Assembly: GCA_945910005.1 (NCBI GenBank)
Contig: OX246749.1
Coordinates: 31,722,763-31,786,762 of the forward strand
Source: Isoperla grammatica
Taxonomy: Eukaryota > Arthropoda > Insecta > Plecoptera > Perlodidae
Direction of reading: 5' to 3'
Length of the DNA: 64,000 nucleotides
The notes under the pieces were generated by a model that worked only from the letters and a program-made list of their open reading frames with translations, was not told where the DNA came from and ran no database searches. The translations under genes were made by a program, and so were the position numbers. Below, one piece after another: positions 41,610 to 53,012 of this stretch. Numbering within the stretch: position 1 is the first letter of the stretch; each line of letters starts with the position of its first letter.

Positions 41610-43082
41610 TTGATGGGTTTCAAGTTTCCCTTCGTCGTGTTCGAATGCAATATCTCTCCCTATACAACCGCTTTGGAAACATTACCAAACATCAACAAGC
41701 CTATCATTGTTACAACCGCGTTGTTTTCAATCGAAACTCGTCCACACGCACACACCATGATGTTCTACCGTGATCGTATCCTGTCAGCAAGTCAGCTAAA
41801 GAGCCTAGGCGAACACAAATACAATGCGGTAAGCGTCAGCTTTCTAGATCCGTGGCTACAACCCTGGTGGGGTTACCTGGTGAGTAAAACACCTTTATGG
41901 CTAGCGCCTAATTTGATCACAGCGACCGGCCTAGCCGTCAACATCCTCACTAGTCTAGTACTGATGTGGTATTGTCCAGACGCAAGGGCGGAGCCTCCGA
42001 AATGGGCGTGTCTACTCTGCGCCCTCGGTTTGTTGACCTATCAGAGCTTGGACGCGATCGACGGTAAACAGGCGAGAATCACGAATACTTCATCCCCATT
42101 GGGTGAGCTTGTCGATCACGGTTGTGACGCTATATCCACCGTTTTTATCTGCCTCGCCGTGTGCCTAGCGGTGCGTCTCGGGACTTACCCCTATCTCATG
42201 TACAATCTATGTTTCGTGGGTATCACCACATTTTACTGTGCCCACTGGAAGACCTACGTCACGGGAACGATGCGTTTCGGTAAAATGGACGCGACGGAAG
42301 CACAGACGATCATCGTTCTAATACACATCACTTCCGGTCTATTTGGACCGGATGTCTGGAGGATCCAAGTCCCTTACATCGAGCTTCCGATCGTGTTTCT
42401 CTTCGGATCGGTCACCTTCATCCTCGCGAACGTCTTTGTGTTCAAGAGCGTCGTGGAGATCTGTTCTGGTGGTGTCGGTAAGAACGGCTCCTCGATTGCC
42501 GGCACTAGTGTGCTCAGTCCGGCGATACCGTTCGGCATAGCCGTCACTTCCGGTTACGTCATCTATTGGAAGAGCGTCGAGGGTGTCTACGAGAACCACC
42601 CAACGTTGTACGTCGTCGCCTTTGGCCTAGTCTGCGCCAAGGTCACCAGTCGTCTGGTCATCGCGCACATGACCAAAACGGAGATCGACTATCTGGACAC
42701 GGCACTCGTCGGACCCGGCATGCTCTTCTTTAATCAGTACTTCAACTTCTTCCTACCCGAGTACGCCGTCTTGTGGATGTGCCTAGGCTGGGTAGTCGTC
42801 GATCTGTCTCTCTATTCGTGGTTGGTTTGTCGCGAGATTTGCGAACACCTCGATATTAGACTCTTCCACATTCCGACACCACAACAACAACAACAAAAAA
42901 AGGTGGGCGTGACGTCTTCTTCCGGGAGGATGGTCGCTAGTGCCAAAGAACTCGATCGCGCCACCAAAGAACTTGAAGACAGAGCCAGCGGCGACGAACA
43001 ACAACGCAACAAGAAAGAAACCGCCGGTGATAAACTGTTGTTTGTTCCGAGCAAAGAGGTTACAAATCTAGATAGGTTATGA
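41610..43082 (+). CDS. CEPT1: Choline/ethanolamine phosphotransferase (CDP-alcohol type), single exon
   Basis: Transfers phosphocholine or phosphoethanolamine from the CDP-linked form to diacylglycerol, the last Kennedy-pathway step, in ER/Golgi membranes. The family signature DGx2ARx8Gx3Dx3D is complete: D151, G152, A155, R156, G165, D169 and D173, with H170 beside it. The flanking family wording is also present: LSASQLKSLGEHKYN (58-72), LLDP-like FLDPWLQPWW (78-87) and PLWLAPNLIT (95-104). Several hydrophobic segments follow, as expected for about ten membrane helices. The open frame has 490 codons, but similarity starts near residue 50, so the ATG at 41757 (context cacaccatgatg) is the likelier start, giving 441 residues, usual for the family. 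The C-terminal tail has a Q-run (425-429) and charged residues. It is most like animal CEPT1/CHPT1 and Drosophila bb in a boxcar. Relatives usually have introns, so an intact intronless copy suggests a retrocopy; I found no clear poly-A tail or target duplication. Confidence 0.93.
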   Translation: MMGFKFPFVVFECNISPYTTALETLPNINKPIIVTTALFSIETRPHAHTMMFYRDRILSASQLKSLGEHKYNAVSVSFLDPWLQPWWGYLVSKTPLWLAPNLITATGLAVNILTSLVLMWYCPDARAEPPKWACLLCALGLLTYQSLDAIDGKQARITNTSSPLGELVDHGCDAISTVFICLAVCLAVRLGTYPYLMYNLCFVGITTFYCAHWKTYVTGTMRFGKMDATEAQTIIVLIHITSGLFGPDVWRIQVPYIELPIVFLFGSVTFILANVFVFKSVVEICSGGVGKNGSSIAGTSVLSPAIPFGIAVTSGYVIYWKSVEGVYENHPTLYVVAFGLVCAKVTSRLVIAHMTKTEIDYLDTALVGPGMLFFNQYFNFFLPEYAVLWMCLGWVVVDLSLYSWLVCREICEHLDIRLFHIPTPQQQQQKKVGVTSSSGRMVASAKELDRATKELEDRASGDEQQRNKKETAGDKLLFVPSKEVTNLDRL

Positions 43083-43242
43083 TTGGTCGTGTCGTAGCGT
43101 CACAATCACCGAACGTAGCCGAACCTTACCTAAGTGCGAGGATAGGTAGCACGAAGTATAGTTGACCTTGGAACAGATGAGAGTGGCGCGGCAATTGGCA
43201 AGGTTATGATTGGTCACGCAGCATTGTCCATCAATTCTTTTG
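43083..43242. other. 3' flank of the phosphotransferase gene
   Basis: No AATAAA signal is visible before the hairpin at 43243, so the transcript end is not placed. Confidence 0.4.
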
Positions 43243-43376
43243 ATGGTGGTGGATTCACGAAATGGACTTCCAAGAGCGCAGAGCGTCGAACGTAGCTTCG
43301 TTCTGATTGGTCCGTTGATGATGACGCGTTCGACGTTCTGCGCTCTTCGACATCAAGATTGGGAATCCACCATTTA
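43243..43376. mobile_element. Hairpin element (about 134 bp)
   Basis: aagagcgcagagcgtcgaac on the left mirrors gttcgacgttctgcgctctt on the right. The outer arms are ggtggtggattc and gaatccacc. It starts only about 160 bp after the phosphotransferase stop. Confidence 0.75.
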
Positions 43377-43411
43377 ACGAGATGAGTGTTGAATTTTTAT
43401 GATGTCCACCC

Positions 43412-43704
43412 AAAGGTCTCTCACAGCAAGAGTAAGATAGTATCAGGACCGCCCACAATTAGTTTCTAGCTTAACAAGTGCGAATCACTGACGCTTTTCC
43501 CGATTATCTATAGTACAATTTGGTGGCGGTAAGTTTTTTGACGGTAATGCACTAGAAAACGTGCAAGCAGGTTTACGTCAAAAAACTTACCGCAACTAAA
43601 TTGTACTAGATAATCAGGAAAAACGTTGTGATTCGCACTTGTTAAGTTAGAAACAAAATGTGGGCGGTCCTGATACTATCTTACTTCTTGGTATGAGAGA
43701 CTTT
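43412..43704. mobile_element. Family D palindromic MITE, copy 3
   Basis: aaaggtctctcacagcaag to tggtatgagagacttt with mirrored arms as in copies 1 and 2. Confidence 0.87.
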
Positions 43705-43745
43705 TAGGTGGATATATACAGACTTAGATACGTCACTATTAGTAT

Positions 43746-43912
43746 AGTTGTCGTACAACAACTTCGTTAATGCTTCCGTCACGGGCGGGTGGGTGAGCGG
43801 CCGCCAACCAGCGGCCGTGGCTAATTCAGATACCTGCTCGGGTTGGCCGAGACCGTCTTACACGTCATTGATTGATGAAGAAAGCATTACCGAAGTTGTT
43901 GTACGACGACTG
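43746..43912. mobile_element. Hairpin element (about 167 bp)
   Basis: agttgtcgtacaacaacttc and gttaatgcttcc on the left. On the right they mirror as gaagaaagcattacc and gaagttgttgtacgacgac. The GC-rich centre contains gagcggccgccaaccagcgg. Confidence 0.75.
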
Positions 43913-44382
43913 TATCTATAGGCGTATAGAGACACTATTCATGTCATGGATTGTACAGTAAACCAAATCTACATGTTCTGGGCCTCTCAAGTGGACCTTC
44001 ATCTTATAACATCTTGGATGTAGAAACAAAAATACCGATGTAGATTATGTCAACATTATTAAACAGTGAAACTGTGGCTATCTTTGAAACATTTCTAAGA
44101 ATATATTATTGAAGGTAATGTATGTATTCAACCGTTGTTAATTAAATATTTATTTTTTTAATTTAGTTATCAGTTCTTATCAAACCACAATTCACGGATG
44201 ATTTATCACTTTTTGTATGTCCAAAACTGGCAGGGGAACGTGACGCAATGCCGAGCGGCATGAAGAGGGTGGAGAAAGAAGCGTGTCTCTACTGGTTGAC
44301 CAGATCCAGCATGATGGCATGATAGCCAAATGTGGGCATTTGAGAAGAAGAAGATATTGTTAAGCTGTTGTTGTGTTGATAA
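43913..44382. other. Gene-free stretch
   Basis: 44225-44355 (ccagcatgatggcatgatag, gaagaagaagatattg) might be a retroposon 3' end, but the evidence is thin. Confidence 0.35.
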
Positions 44383-44669
44383 GCGCTAGTGAAAACGAAT
44401 GAAGCGCTCAAGTGGCAATGTCACGCAACTTTCTGATGAAGCAGCGTCGTTCTTCCTACGTCGATAATGGCAAAATTGTAAAAATTGTTTAATTCTTGTG
44501 GCAGATTATGAATCGCATCAGTAAATCTTAAAAGACACGGCGCCATTGAAATCAGGACACACTTGGACTTTTTAGATTTACCATTATCGACGTAGGAAGA
44601 ACGACGCTACTTCATCGGAAAATTGAGTGACATTGCCACTTTGAGCGCTTCATTCGTTTTCACTAGCGC
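44383..44669. mobile_element. Palindromic MITE (family E, 287 bp)
   Basis: Arms of about 88 bp: gcgctagtgaaaacgaatga, gcgctcaagtggcaatgtca and cgttcttcctacgtcgataa, mirrored at the other end and terminating ttcactagcgc. Confidence 0.82.
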
Positions 44670-45052
44670 CCTCAGCGACCAAACTCGGTGCCTATAATCA
44701 TTCTAAAAACTTTTCATTTTTCATGGTTTTTAATATTTGTCTCACTTTTTCTTTAACCTTACTGTACCGCAGCACACCTACGCCGTAGTGTCACAACCCA
44801 TGTCTAGTACTGTACACCACGGAATAACTTACTTTTCGAAATCACACTCACACCCTATTATTCTCATCACGACACCCAGACCAATAGTGATGATCAATCT
44901 CCGGGTCGGTCCCATTCAATGGTAACAAATAACAATCCTTGAATGGTCCCAAAAGGAGCGACACTCCTATTGAACTAAATGTGGTTGTTATGGAGATGAT
45001 GTTTTCTTTGCCTCGGTAGAGATCTGTCATTGTCAACGCGAAGAATAAGTAA

Positions 45053-45625
45053 AGCAAAGCACTTGCATTGGTAAACGTTCTCTTTTTAAGTTCTTTGTCT
45101 GGGTGTAAAATGCGCAGTTTGGTGGTCGGCCTAGAAAATGATGTCTCCTACACTTAAACGTCGATTTTGCTATATGTATAAACCAAAGCACTTACATTGG
45201 TACGTTCTCTTTTCAAGCTCTTTGTCTGGGTGTTAAATGCGCAGTTTGGTTGGCCTAGAAAATGATGTAATATACTAGACTAGAAGGTAAATATCTCTTT
45301 TGGCGTCGATTACGACAAAACAGTCTAGTGGTAAATATAAACCAAAGCACTTGCACGGTTACGTTCTCTTTTTAAGCTCTTGGTCCGGGTTTAAATGCGC
45401 AGTTTGGTCGGCCTAGAAAATGATGTCATATACTATAGAAGGTAAATATCTCTTTTGGTGTCGATTATGACAATACTGTCTTGTGGTAGATTGTAAACCA
45501 AAGCACTTGTATTGGTAAGTTTTCTTTTTAAGCTGGTCTACAAATGCGCAATTTGGTTGGTTTGGAAAATTATGTCGCCTACTTGACTTGAAATATCTCT
45601 TTCGCGTCGATTCGATTACGACAAT
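45053..45625. repeat. Diverged tandem repeat, four units of about 130-155 bp
   Basis: Each unit holds aaaccaaagcacttgcattg, cgttctctttttaagctctt, aaatgcgcagtttggt, cggcctagaaaatgatgtc and a cgtcgatta block. Units differ by substitutions and indels. Confidence 0.82.
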
Positions 45626-45934
45626 TCACAATAAAGTGGGTTGCTTTTAGAGCAAATTTAGTTTCCAACATTTTGCATGTTAGGCTATCTACTAACGTAA
45701 CGTTACGTAAAGGCGTGAAGTCTGTTGTTTTGTATTGTAGGGTGGTGTAGCATAGTGTAGCATAGTGTAGAAAGTGTAGTGTGATATAGCGTCGCTTCAT
45801 ACACTTCATTCATACTTAATAAGAGAGCAAGAATGATAATAACGATGATGTCTACCTATACTACCAAGATTCGTCACAACATAATACGATAAAATAGTGT
45901 ACTCCCATCCTTCCTCTTGATGCAGCCTCGGCCA

Positions 45935-46526
45935 CTATATAGTCTCATCGCGTTAACTTGCAAGGTGTTGTCGTCACGGATTATCTAATAGGGTAACGCG
46001 TGTGACTACAACCAACCTAAGGTTGGAATTCATAGTCGGCCCCTACACCTAGGGGCGCCCATTGTTACCAAGGTAACAGTTGTTTGCATGTTATTTCCCA
46101 TAAACAAAACAAATCCATAGCAACAATGGGTGCCCCTAGGTGTAGGGGCCGACTGAATTCCAACCTAAATCTAGTTGCATCCCGCTCTCCTGCCTCAGAT
46201 ATTGTAGTGATATAGTCGCGTTGCGTTAACTTGCAAGGTGCACGACACGAATTATGTAATAGGGAAGTGACGCGTGTGACAACTACCAACCTAAATCTAG
46301 TTGCATCCCGTTCTCTTGCCTAAAGTATTGTAGTGATAATATCGCACGCCTGTTGGCAGACGTGGTGGGGTCGCATTCCATTCACGGTCGGTGCAGTCAA
46401 TGCAGTGGACAATAACAATACAGCTATCGGGAAAGCCGGCGGTGAATACCGTTGAAATAGACCGTGTGGAGCGACCGTCTCTTCTCATAATTTTAGGGGA
46501 CACCTCGCTTCTTACGGCGTCGCAGG
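45935..46526 (-). mobile_element. Family A element, inverted copy interrupted by a P MITE
   Basis: Two to three hairpin units plus head in the order of 30325-31291. The first unit is split at accaacctaa by the P element. The head ends at cttacggcgtcgcaggta, where another palindromic element has inserted. Confidence 0.8.
46021..46165. mobile_element. Family P MITE, copy 2, in a family A unit
   Basis: ggttggaattcatagtcggc to gactgaattccaacc with TAA at 46018-46020 and 46166-46168. The intact site accaacctaaatctagttgc is seen in other family A units, for example near 30530. Confidence 0.9.
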
Positions 46527-46528
46527 TA

Positions 46529-46724
46529 TAGTTGAGAAACTGTAAGAATGACGGCCCCCTCCTTATCTCCTCCACAGCTACCCGACCCCCTCAACTTTAT
46601 GAAACAACAAACTGAAACAAACTGATTTTCAGTTACGTATTTCATTTTGTCACGGAGTTGAGGGGGGTCGGGTAGCAGTGGAGGGGATATGTAGGGGGCC
46701 GTCATTCTTACAGTTTCTCAACTA
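46529..46724. mobile_element. Palindromic MITE (196 bp) at a TA site
   Basis: tagttgagaaactgtaagaa, tgacggccccct and ctacccgaccccctcaac, mirrored as gttgaggggggtcgggtag, agggggccgtcattctta and agtttctcaacta. TA flanks at 46527-46528 and 46725-46726 suggest a Tc1/mariner type. Confidence 0.85.
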
Positions 46725-46726
46725 TA

Positions 46727-47404
46727 CCGGGTGTCACGAAACCACGTTACCCCTCCCCCTCCTCCCCCCCCCCTTCGTGTCGCGCGGACATGCAACAGAA
46801 CACAACATTTATTAAGTTATGCGAATAATAATTAGCAGGCCGTGTTAGATTGAGTAACGATCAATGAAGGAACTTGTAGATATATCTGTGCGGCTACTTG
46901 TACCGTGTTATAAGATACTCTTGTCTTGCTGGGTCGGTCGGTAGAGTAGTTGTCTGCTTTATGTCGGGCCGGGCAGATAACTCGGCCTACTGTGAGCGCG
47001 ATGGAGGGGAGGGGAGGGGGGGGGGAGTTTATAAGCTGGCTGGCGTTATACATTAGTGTACTTAGCTTGGAATAGAGCTGTTTATTACGGTTATACTGGA
47101 ATATGAGCCTTTTAATGAAGATAGGTTGTTGGAACTAAGATAATATAACATAATATGATTACTCTAAATAAGACAATATGATGTACATATTGTAAAGCTT
47201 TGATTTTGTATTTTTCTTCTAAATTAAATAGAGCTTCACAAGTATTATGAATAATTAAAAATATATGAAAGTGCGCCTTTCACAAATTGTGCAAGACCAG
47301 TGCTTCTCCCCCCCCCCCCCCCCCCCCGTTTAATTTCTACCTCGACCTCCGTTTAGGATTGTTATTATAGGTCTGCATACCACATGAATCCGGACCCTCC
47401 CTAA
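46727..47404. other. Gene-free; G- and C-rich tracts
   Basis: C-rich at 46748-46773, G-rich at 47003-47028 and poly-C at 47309-47327. No exon recognised. Confidence 0.45.
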
Positions 47405-47545
47405 ATTTCACAGTCGGCCCCTACACCCAGGGGCACCCATTGTTGCTATGGATTTGTTTTGTTTATGGTAAATAACATGGAAACAACTGTTACCTTGGTA
47501 ACAATGGGCGCCCTTAGGTGTAGGGGCCGACTATGAATACCAACC
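47405..47545. mobile_element. Family P MITE, copy 3, left arm shortened
   Basis: Starts at atttcacagtcggcccctac (six terminal bases lost) and ends ctatgaataccaacc, with TAA on both sides (47402-47404 and 47546-47548). Confidence 0.8.
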
Positions 47546-47557
47546 TAACTGCTCATA

Positions 47558-47625
47558 AATATCAAGGACCCCTAGTTAGAGCAAATCACGGCTTTCTATA
47601 TTAATTCTGAAAATCATCTATTACT
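47558..47625. mobile_element. Family C MITE fragment
   Basis: atcaaggacccctagttaga, gcaaatcacggctttctata and ttaattctgaaaatcatcta. Confidence 0.7.
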
Positions 47626-47645
47626 AGCGTAACAATTAATTAATC

Positions 47646-47669
47646 AAAAAAAAAAAAAAAAAAAAAAAA
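47646..47669 (+). repeat. Poly-A tract
   Basis: About 24 A. It could be a retroposon tail, but no head is identified upstream. Confidence 0.6.
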
Positions 47670-47806
47670 CTTGGAAATTTCAAAATCATTGTTAAGCTGA
47701 TAGAAAACCCAATCACTCGCCCATCAATCACTTTTCCAACATCTCGAAGCGTTCTCAAAATATCAATAAAATAAATACCGTTATTTTCGCGTTCGGTTTA
47801 TTAATA

Positions 47807-48006
47807 NNNNNNNNNNNNNNNNNNNNNNNNNNNNNNNNNNNNNNNNNNNNNNNNNNNNNNNNNNNNNNNNNNNNNNNNNNNNNNNNNNNNNNNNNNNNNN
47901 NNNNNNNNNNNNNNNNNNNNNNNNNNNNNNNNNNNNNNNNNNNNNNNNNNNNNNNNNNNNNNNNNNNNNNNNNNNNNNNNNNNNNNNNNNNNNNNNNNNN
48001 NNNNNN
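47807..48006. other. Assembly gap, 200 N
   Basis: Exactly 200 N, a size often used as a placeholder, so the true distance is unknown. The minus-strand frame just beyond it (48064 down to 48007) reads MADNYYSERNSISEKQKKR into the gap. This might be the first codons of a gene cut by the gap, but the evidence is only 19 codons. Confidence 0.95.
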
Positions 48007-48190
48007 ACCTCTTCTTCTGCTTCTCTGAAATGGAATTTCTCTCAGAGTAGTAATTGTCGGCCATAAATCTAGTAGTAAATCACACACGTTGTGTGTATGC
48101 CTTGCTTTTGCTCGGGTAGGGGGCAAGTCCGGTATGTGAGTGACACGATTAAATCAAGACTATCTAGGAGAGTACTTTTCCAATATTTAC

Positions 48191-48193
48191 CGC

Positions 48194-48242
<49 letters not shown>
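48191..48242. repeat. (CTGT)n microsatellite
   Basis: About 13 units. It is the complement class of the GACA array at 9862-11377. Confidence 0.95.
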
Positions 48243-48243
<1 letters not shown>

Positions 48244-48317
48244 GCAAGTGTGCAAAAATAGTTGCCAGAAAAATATTGCAGTACTCGGAGTTATAGGGAA
48301 GTAACATAATAACAGTA

Positions 48318-48652
<335 letters not shown>

Positions 48653-48962
48653 GTAGTTCCATAGCAATCTTGCGAATGCTTCATCGATGAGTAAGTCGGA
48701 CCCAAACAAACCGCGGGTGGCATTTTCAAATACCGACATATTTCGGTCGGTCGATATCTCACTCGTCTGTGACGTCAGCGACCACAAGGTTAGCGTGGAA
48801 GGGACCCTCCCTCCCTCCCTCCCATGCAGTCAATGAATGGAGCCCCCCCCCTCCCCCCCTGACCCTCCCCTCTACGTGTCCGCCCCGTCTACTGTCATTA
48901 CTACGTCTGTACCCGGCCTTTACCCAGGGATAATTACAGGAGACGCAACTAGGACACCGACA

Positions 48963-49285
48963 TCAATACAGTCACACATACAGTCACACGTACAGTCAGA
49001 CATACAGTCACACATACAGTCGCACATACAGTCACACATACAGTCACACATACAGTCACACATACAGTCACGCATACAGTTACACATACAGTCACACATA
49101 CAGTCCCCGCATACAGTTACACATACAGTCACACATACAGTCATACATACAGTCGCACATACAGTCGCACATACAGTCACACATACAGTCATGCATACAG
49201 TCACACATACAGTCACATATACAGTCACACATACAGTCACACATACAGTCAGACATACAGTCACACATACAGTCACACATACAGT
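48963..49285. repeat. 12-bp minisatellite (acagtcacacat), about 27 units
   Basis: Units differ mainly at two positions (cac, cgc, aga, cat, tac). One unit carries an indel at 49104 (agtccccgcat). Upstream, 48837-48960 is GC-rich and open but unrecognised. Confidence 0.95.
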
Positions 49286-49348
49286 GTTGCCGTCACATAC
49301 TTCACACGACTAAAACTTAACTAGTAAGTTTGAATATTAAATAATGCA

Positions 49349-49570
49349 CCGATAGAGGTGGCTCAGCGGTAAGACGCAAGACTCTAATTCGAGAGGTCGC
49401 CGGTTCGATACCGGCCACTGGCAGTCCTGACTGAAGGTTTTCACCGAGGGTTTCTTTAGTCGTAAAGGCGAATGCTATAGGATTGTCATACTAACAGCCA
49501 GCAGACATTCCTACCCAAGTCCTAACTATACAATCCCGCAATACGTGGTTAGTCACCTGAAGAGAGACAT
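49349..49570 (+). mobile_element. S-family tRNA-derived SINE, 3'-altered copy
   Basis: Head and B box (ggttcgataccgg) intact. The central part has changes (tttctttagtcgtaaaggcg), and the usual tail is replaced after gttagtcacctgaagag. Confidence 0.82.
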
Positions 49571-49734
49571 GGAAATTGTCCCTGGACAGGTTATTTCTTG
49601 TACATTATATCGTTCACACAGGTTTCTAACATTTAATGTATGATATTTTACTGATCATACCTTTATTGTTCTTCGACCCACCCAACCCATGAAAGTTTTC
49701 CATTAATTATTTGTGTAGACAACAGTAGACTGAC

Positions 49735-49950
49735 TGCAAACACTAGTGATAGTTTTGCTAGTGGAAGTGCTAGCGGTGAAGGTAGTGGTGGTAGTAGTGG
49801 TCCTGGAAGTGGTAATTGTAGTGGTTCTGGTAGTAGTCGTCGTAATGGTATTTGTAGCGGTAGTATAAGTAGTAGTAGTGGTTCTGGTAGCAGTACAGGT
49901 AGTGGTAGTGGTACAAGTAGTGGTACAAGTAGTGATATATACAGGGCTTG
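49735..49950. repeat. Ser-Gly-type (AGTGGT)n-rich repeat
   Basis: Imperfect agt/ggt triplets. In one plus frame this is an open run of Ser-Gly pairs ending DIYRA and stop at about 49951, preceded by a weak acceptor (atttgtgtag at 49719). Serine-glycine runs occur in proteoglycan core proteins, but a purely repetitive origin is more likely. Confidence 0.75.
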
Positions 49951-49989
49951 ACCCAACTGTACTCCTGCCCGCCGTGCCCATAGAGTCAC

Positions 49990-50525
49990 TGCCAATAATG
50001 TCCTCATATAGTACTGGTCCTGGTAGTGTCCTGATAGTGCTACAGGTAGTTACTGTCCTGGTAGTATCCTGGTAGTGTCCTGGCAGTGAGTGTCCTGGTA
50101 GTGCTACAGGTAGTGTCCTGGCTGTGAGTGTCCTGGTAGTGTCCTGGTAGTGTCCTGGCAGTGCTACAGGTAGTGAGTGTCCTGGTAGTGTCCTGGTAGT
50201 GTCCTGGTAGTGTCCTGGCAGTGCTACAGGTAGTGAGTGTCCTGGTAGTGTCCTGGTAGTGTCCTGGTAGTGTCCTGGCAGTGCTACAGGTAGTGAGTGT
50301 CCTGGTAGTGTCCTGGTAGTGTCCTGGCAGTGCTACAGGTAGTGAGTGTCCTGGTAGTGTCCTGGCAGTGCTACAGGTAGTGAGTGTCCTGGTAGTGTCC
50401 TGGTAGTGTCCTGGTAGTGTCCTGGCAGTGCTACAGGTAGTGAGTGTCCTGGTAGTGTCCTGGTAGTGTCCTGGTAGTGTCCTGGTAGGGTCCTGGCAGT
50501 GCTACAGGTAGTGAGTGTCCTGGTA
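49990..50525. repeat. 11-bp minisatellite with higher-order units
   Basis: tcctggtagtg repeats, grouped into larger blocks by a recurring cagtgctacaggtagtgag spacer every 60-100 bp. Confidence 0.93.
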
Positions 50526-52517
50526 GTGGTCTATAAAGGGCTTGGCCCAGTGAGGAGTCACCACCAACACCAACAATGTCCTTCCACCTCCCGAGCTCAG
50601 CGATTCTCACAGCCTTCCCGAAGACCACCGCCACAAATATCTCTCTCTGGCTTTTGTTCCTCTGGGCCGACCTTCTCAGCTTGACAGCCGACATGCAGGC
50701 TGGTACTAACGATCCGCTTTTCTCTTTGCGACCCCAAAATACGGGACTCAAACTAACACATACCCTACGTTTATCAATTGCGGACTGGTTTCGGACTGAC
50801 TCCAGTACGCACTGAGTTCGGAATCCGTTTAGCAAGCGTATTACAATCCGGTATCCTAAGTCCTATTAAACCGGGCTAGAACGTTTAATTTTAAGTCTGT
50901 ATGCATTATTTTGTATTTTGGGTGTGTGTATTTTTTACGGCGGATGCCACTTAGGGACGTGGGTTCGAAACCCGCATAGGCACGTTTTTTAAATTGTTCT
51001 TTCATCTTCGTTTATCACCCCTCATCGTCTTGAATAGCTCGATTTCATTTCTTTGTGTTTGGTTTCTCTTCTTACGTTTCTCTCTTCGTTTATCTTTTCT
51101 TGTTTGTTTTTATCTCTGTTTCTCACTTTTGTATTTTTCTGTACATTTATAGTGGTATTACTTTTCTCTTTTTAAAACTTGCAGTACTTCTGATGTTACT
51201 TCTCATATTAAATGTTGTCTTATTTACATTTATTTATAAACATATTTTCTAATTTCTTTTGTTCATTGTCTTATTGTCTATATTATTAATTTGTTTTTTT
51301 GTTGCTTTATCCGTATTTTTATTTCATTTTCTTCGCCGTTTTTATTCTTGTTTAATTGTAGATTGTAAATAGTATAGTTTTGTGTATTGTCCTTTCCAAA
51401 AACAGTTTTGTAACTGAATATAAAGAAATGTCTACTACTTACATTAAGTAGGGCAGTCAACAATCACCCCACACAATTTTTGAACAAACACTCTGTCGCT
51501 AGGCAACTTCATTGTTGTATCTTTCTTTGATTGGTTCATTTTCCGAATGAAAACTTTGCCACATGTATATTTTCAAAATCATAATCGGCACTAAAATAAG
51601 ACAATTTTTTTTCGTTTATTTGAATTGAAGTATTTAAGAATTGTATTGAAGTAATTAGTATAGTGTATGTATGTAAGTATTTACTGTATTTTCAATTAAT
51701 TAATAATTATTTGCTTGAAGTATTTATTGGTTCAAATTTTAAAATAATTATTTTATTTTTAGTTAATCATGTTACTCTTAATAATAATTATTTACAATAA
51801 TTCGGTTATTACATCTAGAAAAAAATCGAGTGTATTTTCTAATTTCTATTTAAAATCAAACCGAGTATACCTAGATAACTGTGTTATAGTTGCATTGCAT
51901 TGCAATATAATCAGGCGTTGCTGTGCTAGAGCAAGAAGACATGTAATCTTCGTTCACTGAGCGACAATTATTATTATTATTATTATTTACCGTATGATGT
52001 AGCCCGAAGAATTTCACGACGGTGTCGTTATTTTTGCAAGTTGACCAATAAAATTCAATCAGCATAAATGCAACATTGTATACTGACTGTATCATAAATG
52101 CAACATTGTGCAAACTGCATCATAAATGCAACATTGTATGTACTAAAAGGTAACTTTATATTCCAAGTATATTTTAAGTCAGGTTTAAAACTGATTTACG
52201 CATATAAGATCAATAAAATAATATACATAAGAGAATGCTGTATTTATTAATGTATGCAGAATATATTGTGTTTTGATATCACTCATTATACATATAGTTG
52301 ATGCATTCTTGAAAATAAAATTACTTGAGTCTATATATATAATCTTCAGTAACGTATCATAAGAAATTGCTGTAAGATTTTAAAATTATTATCTCCGGCA
52401 CATCTTAAACATTTTATACTCCCCAGTAAAATATGCAACTACAAACGTGAACTGTTTACAAATGCAAAATAATTTTGTTCCGGTTATAATTTTGCATTCA
52501 ATTCAATAAAAATGTTA
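50526..52517. other. Gene-free; tRNA-like remnant and small repeats
   Basis: 50527-50580 echoes 49945-50010 (tata-agggcttg-cc then gtcac..caa.aatgtcct), so the two edges of the minisatellite are related. 50560-50830 is GC-richer with overlapping short ORFs, none recognised. 50935-50985 holds gacgtgggttcgaaacccgc, a B-box-like remnant. 52063-52138 holds three units of about 30 bp with ataaatgcaacattgt. The rest is A/T-rich. Confidence 0.45.
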
Positions 52518-52688
52518 ATAGACCTTTTTCAGAATTTATCTAGGACCCTTAGATAGAGCTAATCACGGGCCTCTAGATCTTCAATGACAACAATGCACAA
52601 CAGTAAAAAATGCACCTTAACATAACTATCAAGGATCCTTAGATAGAGCTTATCACGGCTTTCTAGACCAATTCTGAAAATCATCTAT
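52518..52688. mobile_element. Family C MITE, full copy
   Basis: atagacctttttcagaattt to aattctgaaaatcatctat with the central caatgcacaacagtaaaaaa block. Confidence 0.82.
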
Positions 52689-53012
52689 TTTATTGAACAT
52701 TTAAAATTTAACGAAAAGTTTAGGTTTCATTGTGTGGATGGTCCTACTAACCTCTAAATCTTAAACATGCCGTTTTATGTATGCGAAGGTTGGTTCGGTG
52801 TGCCTACGGCTTATAAGCATGACTTGATACTTACATATGCACAGACGAGCAGTCCTAGGGCTGCCATACCCACACATCGCATTCTTGTGACTGGGTAAAA
52901 CTCAGTCAACCCGATCGTAGCATTGCAATTACAAATTTTGCTATACGGTACTTCTTTCGGTGTCATTACCGTGTATGTATATTTACGTTGTATAAGCTAA
53001 CTTAGCCGTCTC

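Noticed and set aside
42339..43054. ORFs in other frames inside the phosphotransferase gene
   Set aside because: Shadows of the real coding frame, which carries the complete catalytic motif.
47755..48126. ORFs containing runs of X
   Set aside because: They are translated through the 200-N gap and mean nothing beyond the few flanking codons.
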